Assembly: GCF_000424305.1 (NCBI RefSeq)
Contig: NZ_KE384162.1
Location: forward strand, 186,001 to 250,000
Source: Pseudobutyrivibrio ruminis AD2017
Lineage (GTDB): Bacteria; Bacillota; Clostridia; Lachnospirales; Lachnospiraceae
Reading direction: 5' to 3'
DNA: 64,000 bases
Shown here: in pieces, positions 7,037 through 15,283 of the stretch
Position numbering within the stretch: the stretch's first letter is position 1
Layout: every line of letters begins with the position of its first letter
The notes under the pieces: model-generated
Databases searched by the model: none
The model's input: only the letters and a program-made list of their open reading frames with translations
What the model was told of the DNA's origin: nothing
Made by a program: the position numbers and the translations under genes

Positions 7037-9133
7037 ATGAAGGTTTTTACTACGGACAAGATTAGAAATGTTGTGTTACTTGGTCATAGCGGGGCGGGCA
7101 AAACCAGTCTCATAGAATCAATGGCTTACTTGGCAGGTCAAATCTCGAAGCCAGGTACCATCGAGGCTGGTAATACTATCAGCGACTATGACAAACTTGA
7201 ACAGAAAAACAAATTTTCTATCTACACATCTCTAGCACCAATCATTTGGGGCGACACTAAGATTAATTTCCTAGACACACCTGGATTCATTGATTTCGTC
7301 GGAGAAGTTGAGGAGGCTGTTAGTGCGGCTGACGCAGCTATTATTGTTATATCTGGAAAAAGCGGAATTGAGGTTGGTACAAAGAAGGCTTGGGAACTGT
7401 GCGATAAGTTCAATCTTCCAAGAATGGTTTTTGTAACTGACATGGATATAGATGATGCCAGCTATCGTGAAATTGTTGAGGAGCTTCAGAGCTTATATGG
7501 CAAGAAGATTGCTCCTTTCCATCTTCCTATTAGAGAAAATGGAGAGTTTGTTGGCTATGTAAATGTTATTCAGCAAATTGGTAAGCGTTGGAAGGGTGAT
7601 GGGGCACCTGAGCATTGCGAGGTACCTGATTACAATAAAGAATACCTGGATAAATACCGTGAAGCTTTGATGGAAGCTGTTGCAGAAACATCAGAGGAAT
7701 TCATGGACAGATATTTTGGTGGAGAAGAATTCTCAGAGGATGAAATTCGTCAGGCACTTCGTGTAAACGTGGCTTCTGGTGATATTGTTCCTGTGATGAT
7801 GGGTTCAAATCTTACAAACAGAGGTCAGTTCACAATGCTTACTGACGTTGTTAAGTATCTACCAAGTCCTGCTGATTGTAAGATTACAGGAATTAACGCA
7901 AATACGAATGAGGTATATGAAGCAAATTATGACTTCTCTAAGCCAAAATCAGCATACGTATTTAAGACAATCATTGATCCTTTTGTAGGAAAGTATTCGC
8001 TTGTAAAAGTTAATTCTGGTGTACTTAAGACAGATGACTTACTTTATAACAAACATAAAGAGTCAGAAGAAAAAATCGGTAAGCTTTACATTTTGACTGG
8101 TAGCAAAGCAGAAGAAGTACCAGAGGTTCACGCTGGTGATATTTGTGCTCTTTCTAAATTACAGAAGGTTGCTACAACGGATTCACTTTCTACCAAGGCT
8201 AATCCAATTCTTTATATTAGAACACCATTATCTGTTCCTTATACATATAAGAGATATAAGGCTAAGAATAAGGGCGATGAGGATAAGATAGCACAGGCTA
8301 TCGCAAAGCTTTGTGCTGAGGACCTTACACTTAAGGCTGTTAATGATGGTGAAAACGGCCAGTCACTTATTTATGGAATTGGCGACCGCCATATCGATAT
8401 GTTTGTACAGAAGCTTAATGAAAAGTACAAGGTAGATATTGAGCTTAGCCAGCCAAAGATTGCATTTAAAGAGACAATTCGTGGTAAGGCTGATGTTGAA
8501 TATAAGTATAAGAAGCAGACAGGTGGTCATGGACAATATGGTCATGTAAAGATGACTTTCGAGCCATCAGGCAATATGGAAGAGCATTATAACTTTACTG
8601 AATCAGTAGTTGGCGGTGCTGTTCCAAAGAATTACTTCCCAGCTGTAGAAAAGGGCTTACAGGAGGCAGTTACAGCAGGTCCACTTGCAGCTTACCCTGT
8701 TGTTGGTATTCACGCTAACTTATACGATGGCAGCTATCATCCAGTTGATTCTTCTGAAATGGCCTTCAAGGTTGCAGCAAAGGGCGCATTTAAGGATGGC
8801 ATTATGAAAGCAAATCCTATTTTGCTTGAGCCTATTGAAACTCTTAAGGTAGTAGTTCCTGATTCATATACTGGTGATGTAATGGGCGACCTTAACAAGA
8901 GACGTGGCCGTGTACTTGGAATGAATCCTACAGATACTTCTGGTAAGACAGAGGTTATGGCTGAGGTTCCTATGGCAGAATTATATGGATATGATACAAC
9001 ACTTCGTTCTATGACAGGTGGCTATGGAACATTCTCTTATGAATTAGCTCGTTATGAGCAGGTTCCTTCAGATGTACAGGCAAAGGAGGTTGAACGCAGA
9101 GCAAGCAAGATTAAGGATGTTGATGAAGAATAA
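7037..9133 (+). CDS. EF-G-like translation GTPase (paralogue with altered G motifs)
   Basis: This 698-residue protein has full EF-G architecture: a GTPase domain, a beta-barrel domain (about 300-385), and domains III-V including FKETIRGKADVEYKYK and a KRRGRVLGM-type domain V motif. The P-loop is GHSGAGKTSL instead of GHIDAGKTT. The G3 motif is DTPGFIDF, where canonical EF-G has DTPGHVDF with the catalytic histidine. The G4 position reads VTDMD instead of NKMD. These changes mark the EF-G-like group, distinct from the essential fusA product, and suggest altered GTP hydrolysis or nucleotide choice. It is monocistronic between its own promoter and terminator, unlike fusA in the str operon. Its role is unknown; ribosome recycling, stress translation or a TetM-like activity are possibilities. 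Confidence 0.88.
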   Translation: MKVFTTDKIRNVVLLGHSGAGKTSLIESMAYLAGQISKPGTIEAGNTISDYDKLEQKNKFSIYTSLAPIIWGDTKINFLDTPGFIDFVGEVEEAVSAADAAIIVISGKSGIEVGTKKAWELCDKFNLPRMVFVTDMDIDDASYREIVEELQSLYGKKIAPFHLPIRENGEFVGYVNVIQQIGKRWKGDGAPEHCEVPDYNKEYLDKYREALMEAVAETSEEFMDRYFGGEEFSEDEIRQALRVNVASGDIVPVMMGSNLTNRGQFTMLTDVVKYLPSPADCKITGINANTNEVYEANYDFSKPKSAYVFKTIIDPFVGKYSLVKVNSGVLKTDDLLYNKHKESEEKIGKLYILTGSKAEEVPEVHAGDICALSKLQKVATTDSLSTKANPILYIRTPLSVPYTYKRYKAKNKGDEDKIAQAIAKLCAEDLTLKAVNDGENGQSLIYGIGDRHIDMFVQKLNEKYKVDIELSQPKIAFKETIRGKADVEYKYKKQTGGHGQYGHVKMTFEPSGNMEEHYNFTESVVGGAVPKNYFPAVEKGLQEAVTAGPLAAYPVVGIHANLYDGSYHPVDSSEMAFKVAAKGAFKDGIMKANPILLEPIETLKVVVPDSYTGDVMGDLNKRRGRVLGMNPTDTSGKTEVMAEVPMAELYGYDTTLRSMTGGYGTFSYELARYEQVPSDVQAKEVERRASKIKDVDEE

Positions 9134-9159
9134 CATCTAATTATAAAATTTAAATTCTA

Positions 9160-9193
9160 AACTGGCGAAGCATAGGCTTCGTCAGTTTTTTTA
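9160..9193 (+). terminator. Intrinsic terminator of the EF-G-like gene
   Basis: AACTGGCGAAGC (9160-9171) pairs with GCTTCGTCAGTT (9176-9187), with one G-U pair, and is followed by seven T residues. Confidence 0.92.
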
Positions 9194-9311
9194 TACATAA
9201 TATTATTTATCGGTGAAATATGGGACAGAGTAGAAAAATTGCATGTAGAGTCGGTTAATAAGTCGTGCTACTATATCAAAGCAAATTTTTTAGAATAGAG
9301 GTATGATTTAA

Positions 9312-9632
9312 TTGGTTATAGAGTACAAAGTAGAGAATACAGCTGAGGAAGAGTATTTTTTTGAGGCTAATGCCACTAGTCTTGATGATTTAATATCTTT
9401 TTGTAAAACTGTAGATATCAGTGATCCAGACGAAGCAAGTATACGCGTTTATAAGGATAATCAAACAGGTAAATATGTGGTTCCATTTGTTGGTGATGGG
9501 CCTGTATCACCTTTAAAATATGGAGAATATCTTGATGTTAAACGTGTTGAAGAAAAGTACTGGGACATAGATGAGCGAAGAACCTATATCACAAATTTAG
9601 GAATGCTTGCTATGATGTCAGTAATAGCATAA
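9312..9632 (+). CDS. Small acidic protein of unknown function, TTG start
   Basis: This 106-residue protein has no signal peptide, membrane segment or family motif I recognise. It is acidic and begins with beta-strand-like sequence (VIEYKVENTAEEEYFFEANA). The only workable start is TTG 9312, placed about nine bases after AGAGGT; the ATG at 9304 reaches a stop after two codons. It stands between the EF-G-like terminator and the terminator/promoter of leuS, so it is a separate transcription unit. Codon use resembles its neighbours, and a terminator directly follows, both of which support a real gene. Confidence 0.7.
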   Translation: MVIEYKVENTAEEEYFFEANATSLDDLISFCKTVDISDPDEASIRVYKDNQTGKYVVPFVGDGPVSPLKYGEYLDVKRVEEKYWDIDERRTYITNLGMLAMMSVIA

Positions 9633-9650
9633 TGAGACAAGGCTAAATTT

Positions 9651-9690
9651 CTGTAGAGTTTTCATTGCAAAACTCTACAGCTTTTATTAT
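9651..9690 (+). terminator. Intrinsic terminator after the 106-residue protein gene
   Basis: CTGTAGAGTT (9651-9660) pairs perfectly with AACTCTACAG (9671-9680) and is followed by CTTTTATTAT. The loop and tail also contain the leuS promoter. Confidence 0.9.
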
Positions 9691-9693
9691 AAT
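9665..9693 (+). promoter_or_regulatory. leuS promoter embedded in the upstream terminator
   Basis: TTGCAA at 9665-9670 lies in the terminator loop and TATAAT at 9688-9693 lies in its T-rich tail, with a 17-base spacer formed by the 3' arm and tail. The hairpin therefore ends one transcript while its DNA starts the next. No T-box fits in the remaining leader of about 35 bases. Confidence 0.75.
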
Positions 9694-9731
9694 TCTTGTT
9701 TAGTTAGATAAAGTGCGAGAGGTATAAATAA

Positions 9732-12137
9732 ATGAAGCATAATTTTAAAGCAATTGAGAAAAAATGGCAGGCAGCCTGGGCAAAAGATGATATTTTCAAG
9801 GCTGTTGATGGTTCAGATAAGCCAAAGTTCTACGGATTGGTTGAATTCCCATATCCATCAGGAGCTGGTATGCACGTTGGACATATCAAGGCTTATTCTT
9901 CAGTAGAAGTTATTTCTAGAAAGCGTAGAATGCAGGGCTACAATGTATTATTCCCTATCGGATTTGATGCATTTGGTCTTCCTACAGAAAACTACGCGGT
10001 AAAGACAAACACACATCCAAGAAAGATTACAGACGACAATATTAAGAAATTTACAACTCAGCTTAAGAGCGTAGGTTTCTCATTTGATTATAGCCGCACA
10101 ATCGATACTACTCAGGAAGATTACTACAAGTGGACACAGTGGATTTTCCTTAAGATGTTTGAAAAGGGATTAGTTTTCAGAGATAAGACTCTTGTTAACT
10201 ATTGCCCACATTGCAAGGTAGTTCTTTCAAACGAGGATTCCCAGGGCGGTAAGTGTGATATCTGTGATACAGATGTTATCCAGAAGGAAAAGGATGTTTG
10301 GTATCTTCGTATTACAGAGTACGCTGATAAGCTTCTTCAGGGACTTGATGGACTTGATTTCCCAGAGAACATCAAGCAGCAGCAGGTTAACTGGATTGGT
10401 AAGTCAAAGGGTGCTTTCGTAAACTTCACACTTGACGGTATCGAGGACAAGCTTGAAATTTACACAACTCGTCCAGATACACTTTGTGGTGTTACATTTA
10501 TGGTTATTGCTCCTGAGCATCCATATATTGATAAATACGCTGACAAGATTTCCAACATGGACGCAATCTTAGCTTACAGAGCTGAGTGCCAGAAGAAGTC
10601 TGAGTTCGAGCGTACACAGCTTGTTTCTAAGGATAAGACAGGCGTACGTGTTGAGGGCTTTGATGCAATCAACCCAATCACAGGAAAGAAGATTCCTGTA
10701 TTTATTTCAGATTACGTAATGATGGGCTACGGTACAGGTGCGATTATGGCTGTTCCTGCTCATGATCAGCGTGACTGGGACTTCGCTACTAAGTTTGGCA
10801 TCGACATCATCCCTGTAATCGAGGGTGGTGATGTTACAAAGGAAGCTTACACAGGCGAAGGTAACATGATTAACTCTGAGTTCTTAAATGGTCTTAACAA
10901 TAAAAAGGACTCAATCGATAGAATGATTAAGGAATTAGAGAAACTTGGCTGTGGTAAGGCTGGTGTTCAGTACAAGATGAAGGACTGGGCATTCAACAGA
11001 CAGCGTTACTGGGGTGAGCCTATTCCAATCGTACATTGTCCTACATGTGGCGATGTAGCAGTTCCATATGAGGAGCTTCCACTTAAGCTTCCAGTAATGG
11101 AGAAGTTTGAGCCAGGTACAGACGGTGAGTCACCACTTGCCAGAGTAGAAAGCTTTGTAAATTGCAAGTGTCCTAAGTGTGGTGGAGCTGCAAAGCGTGA
11201 GACAGATACTATGCCACAGTGGGCTGGTTCATCTTGGTACTTCCTTCGTTACACCGATCCACACAACGATAATGAATTTGCTTCTATGGACAAGCTTAAA
11301 TACTGGATGCCAGTTGATTGGTATAACGGTGGTATGGAGCACGTTACACGTCACTTAATTTACTCACGTTTCTGGCATCACTTCCTTTATGACCTTGGCG
11401 TAGTTAATACTCCAGAGCCATACTTAAAGAGAAGTGCCCAGGGTATGATTCTTGGTGAGGATGGACAGAAGATGTCTAAGTCTCGTGGAAACGTTATTGA
11501 CCCACTTGATATTGTAGATGCATACGGTGCTGATACACTTCGTACATACGTATTATTCATGGGTGATTACGGCGCAGCAGCTCCTTGGTCAGATGCTTCA
11601 GTTCGTGGATGCAAGAGATTCCTTGAGAGATTCGCAGGTCTTACAGATATTGTTTCTGAGGAGGCTAACAGCGAAAAGATTGAAACAGGAATTCATAAGA
11701 CAATAAAGAAGGTTTCAGAAGATATCGAGGCTATGAAGTACAACACAGCTATCGCAGCTATGATGGGTCTTCTTAACGATATCGTTGCTGAGGGACATAT
11801 TACAAAAGAGAACCTTATTATTTTAGTTAAGCTTCTTTGCCCATTTGCTCCACATCTTGCAGAAGAGATGTACGCAGAGCTTGGTGGCGAAGGCTACTGC
11901 TCACTTGCTGCATGGCCAGAATATGACCCTGCAAAGATTGTAGAATCAACAATCGAAATCGCAGTTCAGGTAAACGGTAAGCTTAAGGCTACAATCACAA
12001 TCCCTAACGGATGTGAAAAGGATGAAGCTCTTGCAACAGCAAAGGCCGACGAATCCGTAGCAAAGGCTCTCGAAGGCAAGAACCTGGTAAAAGAGATTTA
12101 CGTACCAAACAAAATCGTAAACCTTGTTGTAAAGTAG
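9732..12137 (+). CDS. leuS: Leucyl-tRNA synthetase
   Basis: This 801-residue class I synthetase charges tRNA-Leu. The HIGH box reads HVGH at residues 48-51 (YPSGAGMHVGHIKAY). A zinc-binding CPHC...CDIC segment follows at about 158-177. The CP1 editing domain contains TTRPDTLCGVTFMV and GTGAIMAVPAHDQRD. KMSKS lies at 580-584. The C-terminal anticodon-binding and LSD regions are complete. Length is typical of bacterial LeuRS. It is transcribed alone from a promoter nested in the previous terminator. No T-box leader is present, unlike many Firmicutes synthetase genes. The gene is followed after 31 bases by a structured RNA element. Confidence 0.98.
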   Translation: MKHNFKAIEKKWQAAWAKDDIFKAVDGSDKPKFYGLVEFPYPSGAGMHVGHIKAYSSVEVISRKRRMQGYNVLFPIGFDAFGLPTENYAVKTNTHPRKITDDNIKKFTTQLKSVGFSFDYSRTIDTTQEDYYKWTQWIFLKMFEKGLVFRDKTLVNYCPHCKVVLSNEDSQGGKCDICDTDVIQKEKDVWYLRITEYADKLLQGLDGLDFPENIKQQQVNWIGKSKGAFVNFTLDGIEDKLEIYTTRPDTLCGVTFMVIAPEHPYIDKYADKISNMDAILAYRAECQKKSEFERTQLVSKDKTGVRVEGFDAINPITGKKIPVFISDYVMMGYGTGAIMAVPAHDQRDWDFATKFGIDIIPVIEGGDVTKEAYTGEGNMINSEFLNGLNNKKDSIDRMIKELEKLGCGKAGVQYKMKDWAFNRQRYWGEPIPIVHCPTCGDVAVPYEELPLKLPVMEKFEPGTDGESPLARVESFVNCKCPKCGGAAKRETDTMPQWAGSSWYFLRYTDPHNDNEFASMDKLKYWMPVDWYNGGMEHVTRHLIYSRFWHHFLYDLGVVNTPEPYLKRSAQGMILGEDGQKMSKSRGNVIDPLDIVDAYGADTLRTYVLFMGDYGAAAPWSDASVRGCKRFLERFAGLTDIVSEEANSEKIETGIHKTIKKVSEDIEAMKYNTAIAAMMGLLNDIVAEGHITKENLIILVKLLCPFAPHLAEEMYAELGGEGYCSLAAWPEYDPAKIVESTIEIAVQVNGKLKATITIPNGCEKDEALATAKADESVAKALEGKNLVKEIYVPNKIVNLVVK

Positions 12138-12168
12138 ATTAATCATAGTTACTAAATATTTTTCATGA

Positions 12169-12315
12169 GCCAAATGTTTCTCAACCTTGGCAAGCGCGAG
12201 CAGGGAGGCACCATACCGAGCATGGGAAGGACCTACGCCGGCGGGAGGGTTCCCATGCGAAAGTATGGGGGGTGCCCTGCGGGAGCACGGAAACCTAGGC
12301 AACATTTGGCGGACT
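12169..12315 (+). ncRNA. Structured RNA element, copy 1 (icd leader)
   Basis: The closing helix GCCAAATGTT (12169-12178)/AACATTTGGC (12301-12310) is perfect. Inside the 5' arm is a 25-base block (12180-12204, starting CTCAACCTTGG and ending GCGCGAGCAGG) identical to one in copy 2. GCAG (12200-12203) pairs with CTGC (12277-12280). Further stems are GGCACC (12207-12212)/GGTGCC (12271-12276), ATAC (12213-12216)/GTAT (12263-12266) and GCATGGGAA (12220-12228)/TTCCCATGC (12250-12258). CCTGCGGGAGCA (12276-12287) and GGACT after the closing helix are also shared. It ends seven bases before the icd ribosome binding site AAGGAG, so it could act in cis, but its class is unknown to me. Confidence 0.8.
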
Positions 12316-12335
12316 AAAGTGTAAGGAGAATAAGT

Positions 12336-13541
12336 ATGAGCAAGATTCAGATGACAACACCCCTTGTAGAGATGGACGGAGACGAAATGACTCGTATCCT
12401 TTGGCAGATGATAAAGGACGAGCTTTTGCTTCCATTTATTGATTTAAAGACAGAGTACTATGACCTTGGTCTTGAACATCGTAACGAGACAGATGATAAG
12501 GTTACAGTAGATTCTGCCGAGGCTACCAAGAAATACGGTGTTGCCGTCAAGTGTGCCACAATCACTCCTAACGCTGCAAGAATGACAGAGTACAATCTTA
12601 AGGAAATGTGGAAGAGCCCAAACGGTACAATCCGCGCAATCTTAGATGGTACTGTGTTTAGAGCTCCAATCGTTGTAAAGGGAATCGAGCCAAATGTTAA
12701 GTCATGGAAGAAGCCTATTACTATAGCTCGTCATGCTTATGGTGATGTTTACAAGAACACAGAAATGCGAATCCCAGGTGCTGGTAAGGTTGAGCTTGTA
12801 TACACTGCAGAAGATGGCACTGAGGAACGCGCTCTTGTTCATACATTTAATGGTCCTGGTGTTGTTCAGGGTCAGCACAATATAGATGCTTCTATCGAGA
12901 GCTTCGCACATAGTTGCTTCAAATTCGCTCTTGATACAAAGCAGGATTTATGGTTTGCTTCTAAGGATACAATTTCAAAGAAGTACGACCACAGATTCAA
13001 AGATATCTTCCAGGAAATCTTTGATAAGGAATATAAGGATGCTTTTGATAAAGCAGGAATCGAATATTTCTACACACTTATTGATGATGCAGTAGCTCGT
13101 GTTATGAAGTCTGAGGGTGGATTTATCTGGGCATGTAAGAACTACGATGGTGATGTAATGAGCGATATGATTTCATCAGCATTTGGTTCACTTGCTATGA
13201 TGACCTCTGTTCTTGTTAGCCCTGCCGGCTACTATGAATACGAAGCTGCTCACGGTACAGTTCAGCGTCATTATTACAAGCACCTTAAGGGCGAGGAGAC
13301 ATCTACTAACTCAGTAGCTACAATTTTTGCCTGGACAGGAGCACTTAGAAAGCGTGGCGAATTAGATAACATTCCTGAGCTTTCAGCATTTGCAGATAAG
13401 CTTGAGAAAGCCTGCATCAAGACAATCGAGGATGGCAAAATGACAAAGGATTTAGCACTTATCACATCAATCGAAAATCCTACAGTCCTCAATTCCCGCG
13501 ATTTCATCATCGAAATCCGCAAGACTTTCGAGTCACTTTAA
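12336..13541 (+). CDS. icd: NADP-dependent isocitrate dehydrogenase, eukaryote-type
   Basis: This 401-residue enzyme converts isocitrate and NADP+ to 2-oxoglutarate, CO2 and NADPH, feeding glutamate synthesis in an anaerobe. The sequence matches the homodimeric subfamily that includes mitochondrial and cytosolic eukaryotic enzymes rather than the E. coli type: [13 protein letters not shown] at the start, the substrate-binding [10 protein letters not shown] segment, the metal/substrate motif NYDGDVMSD, and [10 protein letters not shown] near the cofactor site. Length is normal. It is preceded by structured RNA copy 1 and followed by a strong terminator, so its messenger may be controlled through that leader. 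No citrate synthase or aconitase gene lies nearby. Confidence 0.96.
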   Translation: MSKIQMTTPLVEMDGDEMTRILWQMIKDELLLPFIDLKTEYYDLGLEHRNETDDKVTVDSAEATKKYGVAVKCATITPNAARMTEYNLKEMWKSPNGTIRAILDGTVFRAPIVVKGIEPNVKSWKKPITIARHAYGDVYKNTEMRIPGAGKVELVYTAEDGTEERALVHTFNGPGVVQGQHNIDASIESFAHSCFKFALDTKQDLWFASKDTISKKYDHRFKDIFQEIFDKEYKDAFDKAGIEYFYTLIDDAVARVMKSEGGFIWACKNYDGDVMSDMISSAFGSLAMMTSVLVSPAGYYEYEAAHGTVQRHYYKHLKGEETSTNSVATIFAWTGALRKRGELDNIPELSAFADKLEKACIKTIEDGKMTKDLALITSIENPTVLNSRDFIIEIRKTFESL

Positions 13542-13576
13542 AATTGTCTGACAACTACATCTAGTGGTGCAGCTTG

Positions 13577-13605
13577 TTGACATCCACTATATAGTCTTTT
13601 ATAAT
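13577..13605 (+). promoter_or_regulatory. Consensus promoter upstream of scpA
   Basis: TTGACA at 13577-13582 and TATAAT at 13600-13605 have a 17-base spacer, an exact consensus match. The -10 box overlaps the 5' arm of the icd terminator. The start site at about 13612 gives a leader of about 250 bases that includes structured RNA copy 2. Confidence 0.85.
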
Positions 13606-13644
13606 AGTCTCATGCGTAGTCTCTACGTGTGAGACTATTTTATG
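13603..13644 (+). terminator. icd terminator overlapping the scpA promoter
   Basis: AATAGTCTCA (13603-13612) pairs with TGAGACTATT (13630-13639). An inner GCGTAG/CTACGT stem extends the helix, and TTTTAT follows. The expected start of scpA transcription lies at the inner edge of the 5' arm, so a transcript from that promoter would lose this hairpin. Confidence 0.85.
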
Positions 13645-13684
13645 TTCGTAGAAGATTCTAATGAATCTACAATTGATTAGATAA

Positions 13685-13844
13685 GCATGTAGTTTAAATG
13701 TACTCAACCTTGGCAAGCGCGAGCAGGATATGACCATCATTTTCCGAGTGTAATGAAGGAAAATGTTGGTCTAGTAAGCGGAGCTTACATCAGTGGCCTG
13801 CGGGAGCATGATAACTTATAGAGCATTTAAACTATATGCGGACT
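13685..13844 (+). ncRNA. Structured RNA element, copy 2 (scpA leader)
   Basis: The closing helix GCATGTAGTTTAAATG (13685-13700)/CATTTAAACTATATGC (13824-13839) is 16 bp with one G-U pair and has a different sequence from copy 1. The 25-base block (13703-13727) is identical to copy 1. GCAGG (13723-13727 region) pairs with CCTGC (13797-13801), which begins the shared CCTGCGGGAGCA (13797-13808). The interior differs: GACCA/TGGTC, CATTTTCC/GGAAAATG, and a GTAAGC/GCTTAC hairpin at about 13774-13788. GGACT follows the closing helix, as in copy 1, and the ribosome binding site GGGAG comes a few bases later. It sits inside the scpA transcript. Confidence 0.8.
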
Positions 13845-13861
13845 TTAAGGGAGAATTTATT

Positions 13862-14617
13862 TTGGAGATGAATGTAAAGCTTCAGGTGTTTGAGGGTCCT
13901 TTGGACTTGCTCTTACATCTGATAGATAAGAACAAAGTTGATATTTACGACATTCCTATCGTGGAGATTACAGACCAGTACATGGAATATGTTCGCGCCA
14001 TGGACCAGAGTAATCTAGATGTCATGAGTGAATTCTTGCTTATGGCAACTACTCTTTTAGACATTAAGAGCCGAATGCTTCTTCCAAGAGAAGAAAAGGA
14101 AGAGGATGAGGAAGAAGAGGAAGATCCACGTGCAGAGCTTGTTCAGCAGCTCCTTGAATATAAGATGTATAAGACAATATCTTATGAGCTTAGGGACAGA
14201 CAGATGGATGCAAGCCTTGTTTTCTATAAGGAGCCAACCATCCCTGATGAAGTACTTAAGTACGAGCAGCCTGTTGATTTGGAAGAGCTTATGGGAGATT
14301 TAACTTTAAATAAGCTTAACGACATTTTTAACCAGGTTCTCAAAAGACAGGATAACAGACGTGATCCTATCCGTTCTAGCTTTGGTAAAATCAAAAAGGA
14401 AGAGGTTTCCATGGAGCAGAAAATGGAATGGACTATCGCATTTGCGAAGATGCATAATACATTCAGCTTCAGAAATCTTTTGGAAGCAGCTCATTCTAAG
14501 ACAGAGGTTATTGTTACTTTCCTTTGCATTCTTGAAATGATGAAGGCTGGCCAGATAAATATCGCACAGGAAGATACATTTGCAGATATTGTTATAGAAT
14601 CTAAAATTGCAGCGTAG
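13862..14617 (+). CDS. scpA: Segregation and condensation protein A
   Basis: ScpA is the kleisin that bridges SMC heads and binds ScpB in the bacterial condensin. The N-terminal signature VKLQVFEGPLDLLLHLI is followed by KVDIYDIPIVEITDQYMEYV. An acidic linker (EEKEEDEEEEEEDPR) comes next, and a winged-helix C-terminal domain ends the protein. Length is 251 residues. The frame is open to 13793, but those codons lie in structured RNA copy 2. I chose TTG 13862 because AAGGGAG lies about eight bases upstream; ATG 13868 is the alternative but has its GGAG touching the start. scpB follows after 17 bases. Confidence 0.95.
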   Translation: MEMNVKLQVFEGPLDLLLHLIDKNKVDIYDIPIVEITDQYMEYVRAMDQSNLDVMSEFLLMATTLLDIKSRMLLPREEKEEDEEEEEDPRAELVQQLLEYKMYKTISYELRDRQMDASLVFYKEPTIPDEVLKYEQPVDLEELMGDLTLNKLNDIFNQVLKRQDNRRDPIRSSFGKIKKEEVSMEQKMEWTIAFAKMHNTFSFRNLLEAAHSKTEVIVTFLCILEMMKAGQINIAQEDTFADIVIESKIAA

Positions 14618-14634
14618 GGTTATAAGAGGAAATT

Positions 14635-15207
14635 ATGGAATTATCAGAGATTAAAAATATAGTAGAGGGAATTCTTTTTGCAATGGGTGGTTCTGTTGAA
14701 CCATCTAAGATTGCAAAGGCTCTTGAAATAGAAGAAAAGCAGGTTGTAGAAGCAATCGAAGCTCTTAAATCAGAATATGCAAAATATAACAGAGGCGTTT
14801 CTATCACTGAATTAGACGGTGCGTACCAGATGTGCACTAGCCCTGATATTTATGAATACCTTATCAGAATTGCAAAGCAGCCTAAGAAGTATGTGCTTAC
14901 AGACGTTCTTTTAGAGACTCTTTCTATTATTGCGTATAAGCAGCCAATCACTAAATCTGAAATTGAAAAAATCAGGGGCGTATCATGCGATTTTGCAGTA
15001 TCTAAGCTAGTTGAGTTTGGATTATGTACTGAGCTTGGTAGATTAGATGCACCAGGCCGTCCTATGCTTTTTGGAACTACAGAAGAGTTCCTTCGTTCTT
15101 TTGGTGTAAGCTCTATTGAGGAGCTTCCAGAACTATCTCAATCTCAGATTGAAGAATTCAAAATTGAAGCCGAAAATGAGGCTAATAATGTAGAAGTTAC
15201 AGTATAA
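14635..15207 (+). CDS. scpB: Segregation and condensation protein B
   Basis: This 190-residue ScpB partner forms a dimer of tandem winged-helix domains that binds ScpA in the SMC-ScpAB complex for chromosome compaction and segregation. Recognisable features are the N-terminal IKNIVEGILFAMGGSV segment, YVLTDVLLETLSIIAYKQPITKSEIE in the second domain (first 20 residues of this stretch are diagnostic), and GRLDAPGRPMLFGTTEEFL near the end. The acidic C-terminal tail is usual. GAGGAAATT precedes the ATG. It is co-transcribed with scpA and ends at a terminator. Confidence 0.96.
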   Translation: MELSEIKNIVEGILFAMGGSVEPSKIAKALEIEEKQVVEAIEALKSEYAKYNRGVSITELDGAYQMCTSPDIYEYLIRIAKQPKKYVLTDVLLETLSIIAYKQPITKSEIEKIRGVSCDFAVSKLVEFGLCTELGRLDAPGRPMLFGTTEEFLRSFGVSSIEELPELSQSQIEEFKIEAENEANNVEVTV

Positions 15208-15218
15208 AAGTCAACCTT

Positions 15219-15250
15219 AAAACCACCCAAATTTCAGGGTGGTTTTTTGT
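15219..15250 (+). terminator. Intrinsic terminator of scpAB
   Basis: AAAACCACCC (15219-15228) pairs with GGGTGGTTTT (15237-15246) and runs into further T residues. Confidence 0.92.
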
Positions 15251-15283
15251 TTTCTTTTTTGACTTTATTTTATGTCTACTGCA

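Noticed and set aside
7037-9133. Tetracycline-resistance ribosome protection protein
   Set aside because: G motifs differ from TetM, the gene is in stable chromosomal context and no mobile element is near.
9694-9731. T-box leader of leuS
   Set aside because: Under 40 bases remain between promoter and start, far too short for a T-box, and no T-box core sequence is seen.
11946-12305. A 119-residue minus-strand frame across the leuS end and RNA copy 1
   Set aside because: It is antisense to leuS and to the structured element, has no ribosome binding site, and its composition follows the hairpins.
13793-13861. Longer scpA N-terminus
   Set aside because: Those codons lie in structured RNA copy 2 and do not resemble ScpA; TTG 13862 has the ribosome binding site.
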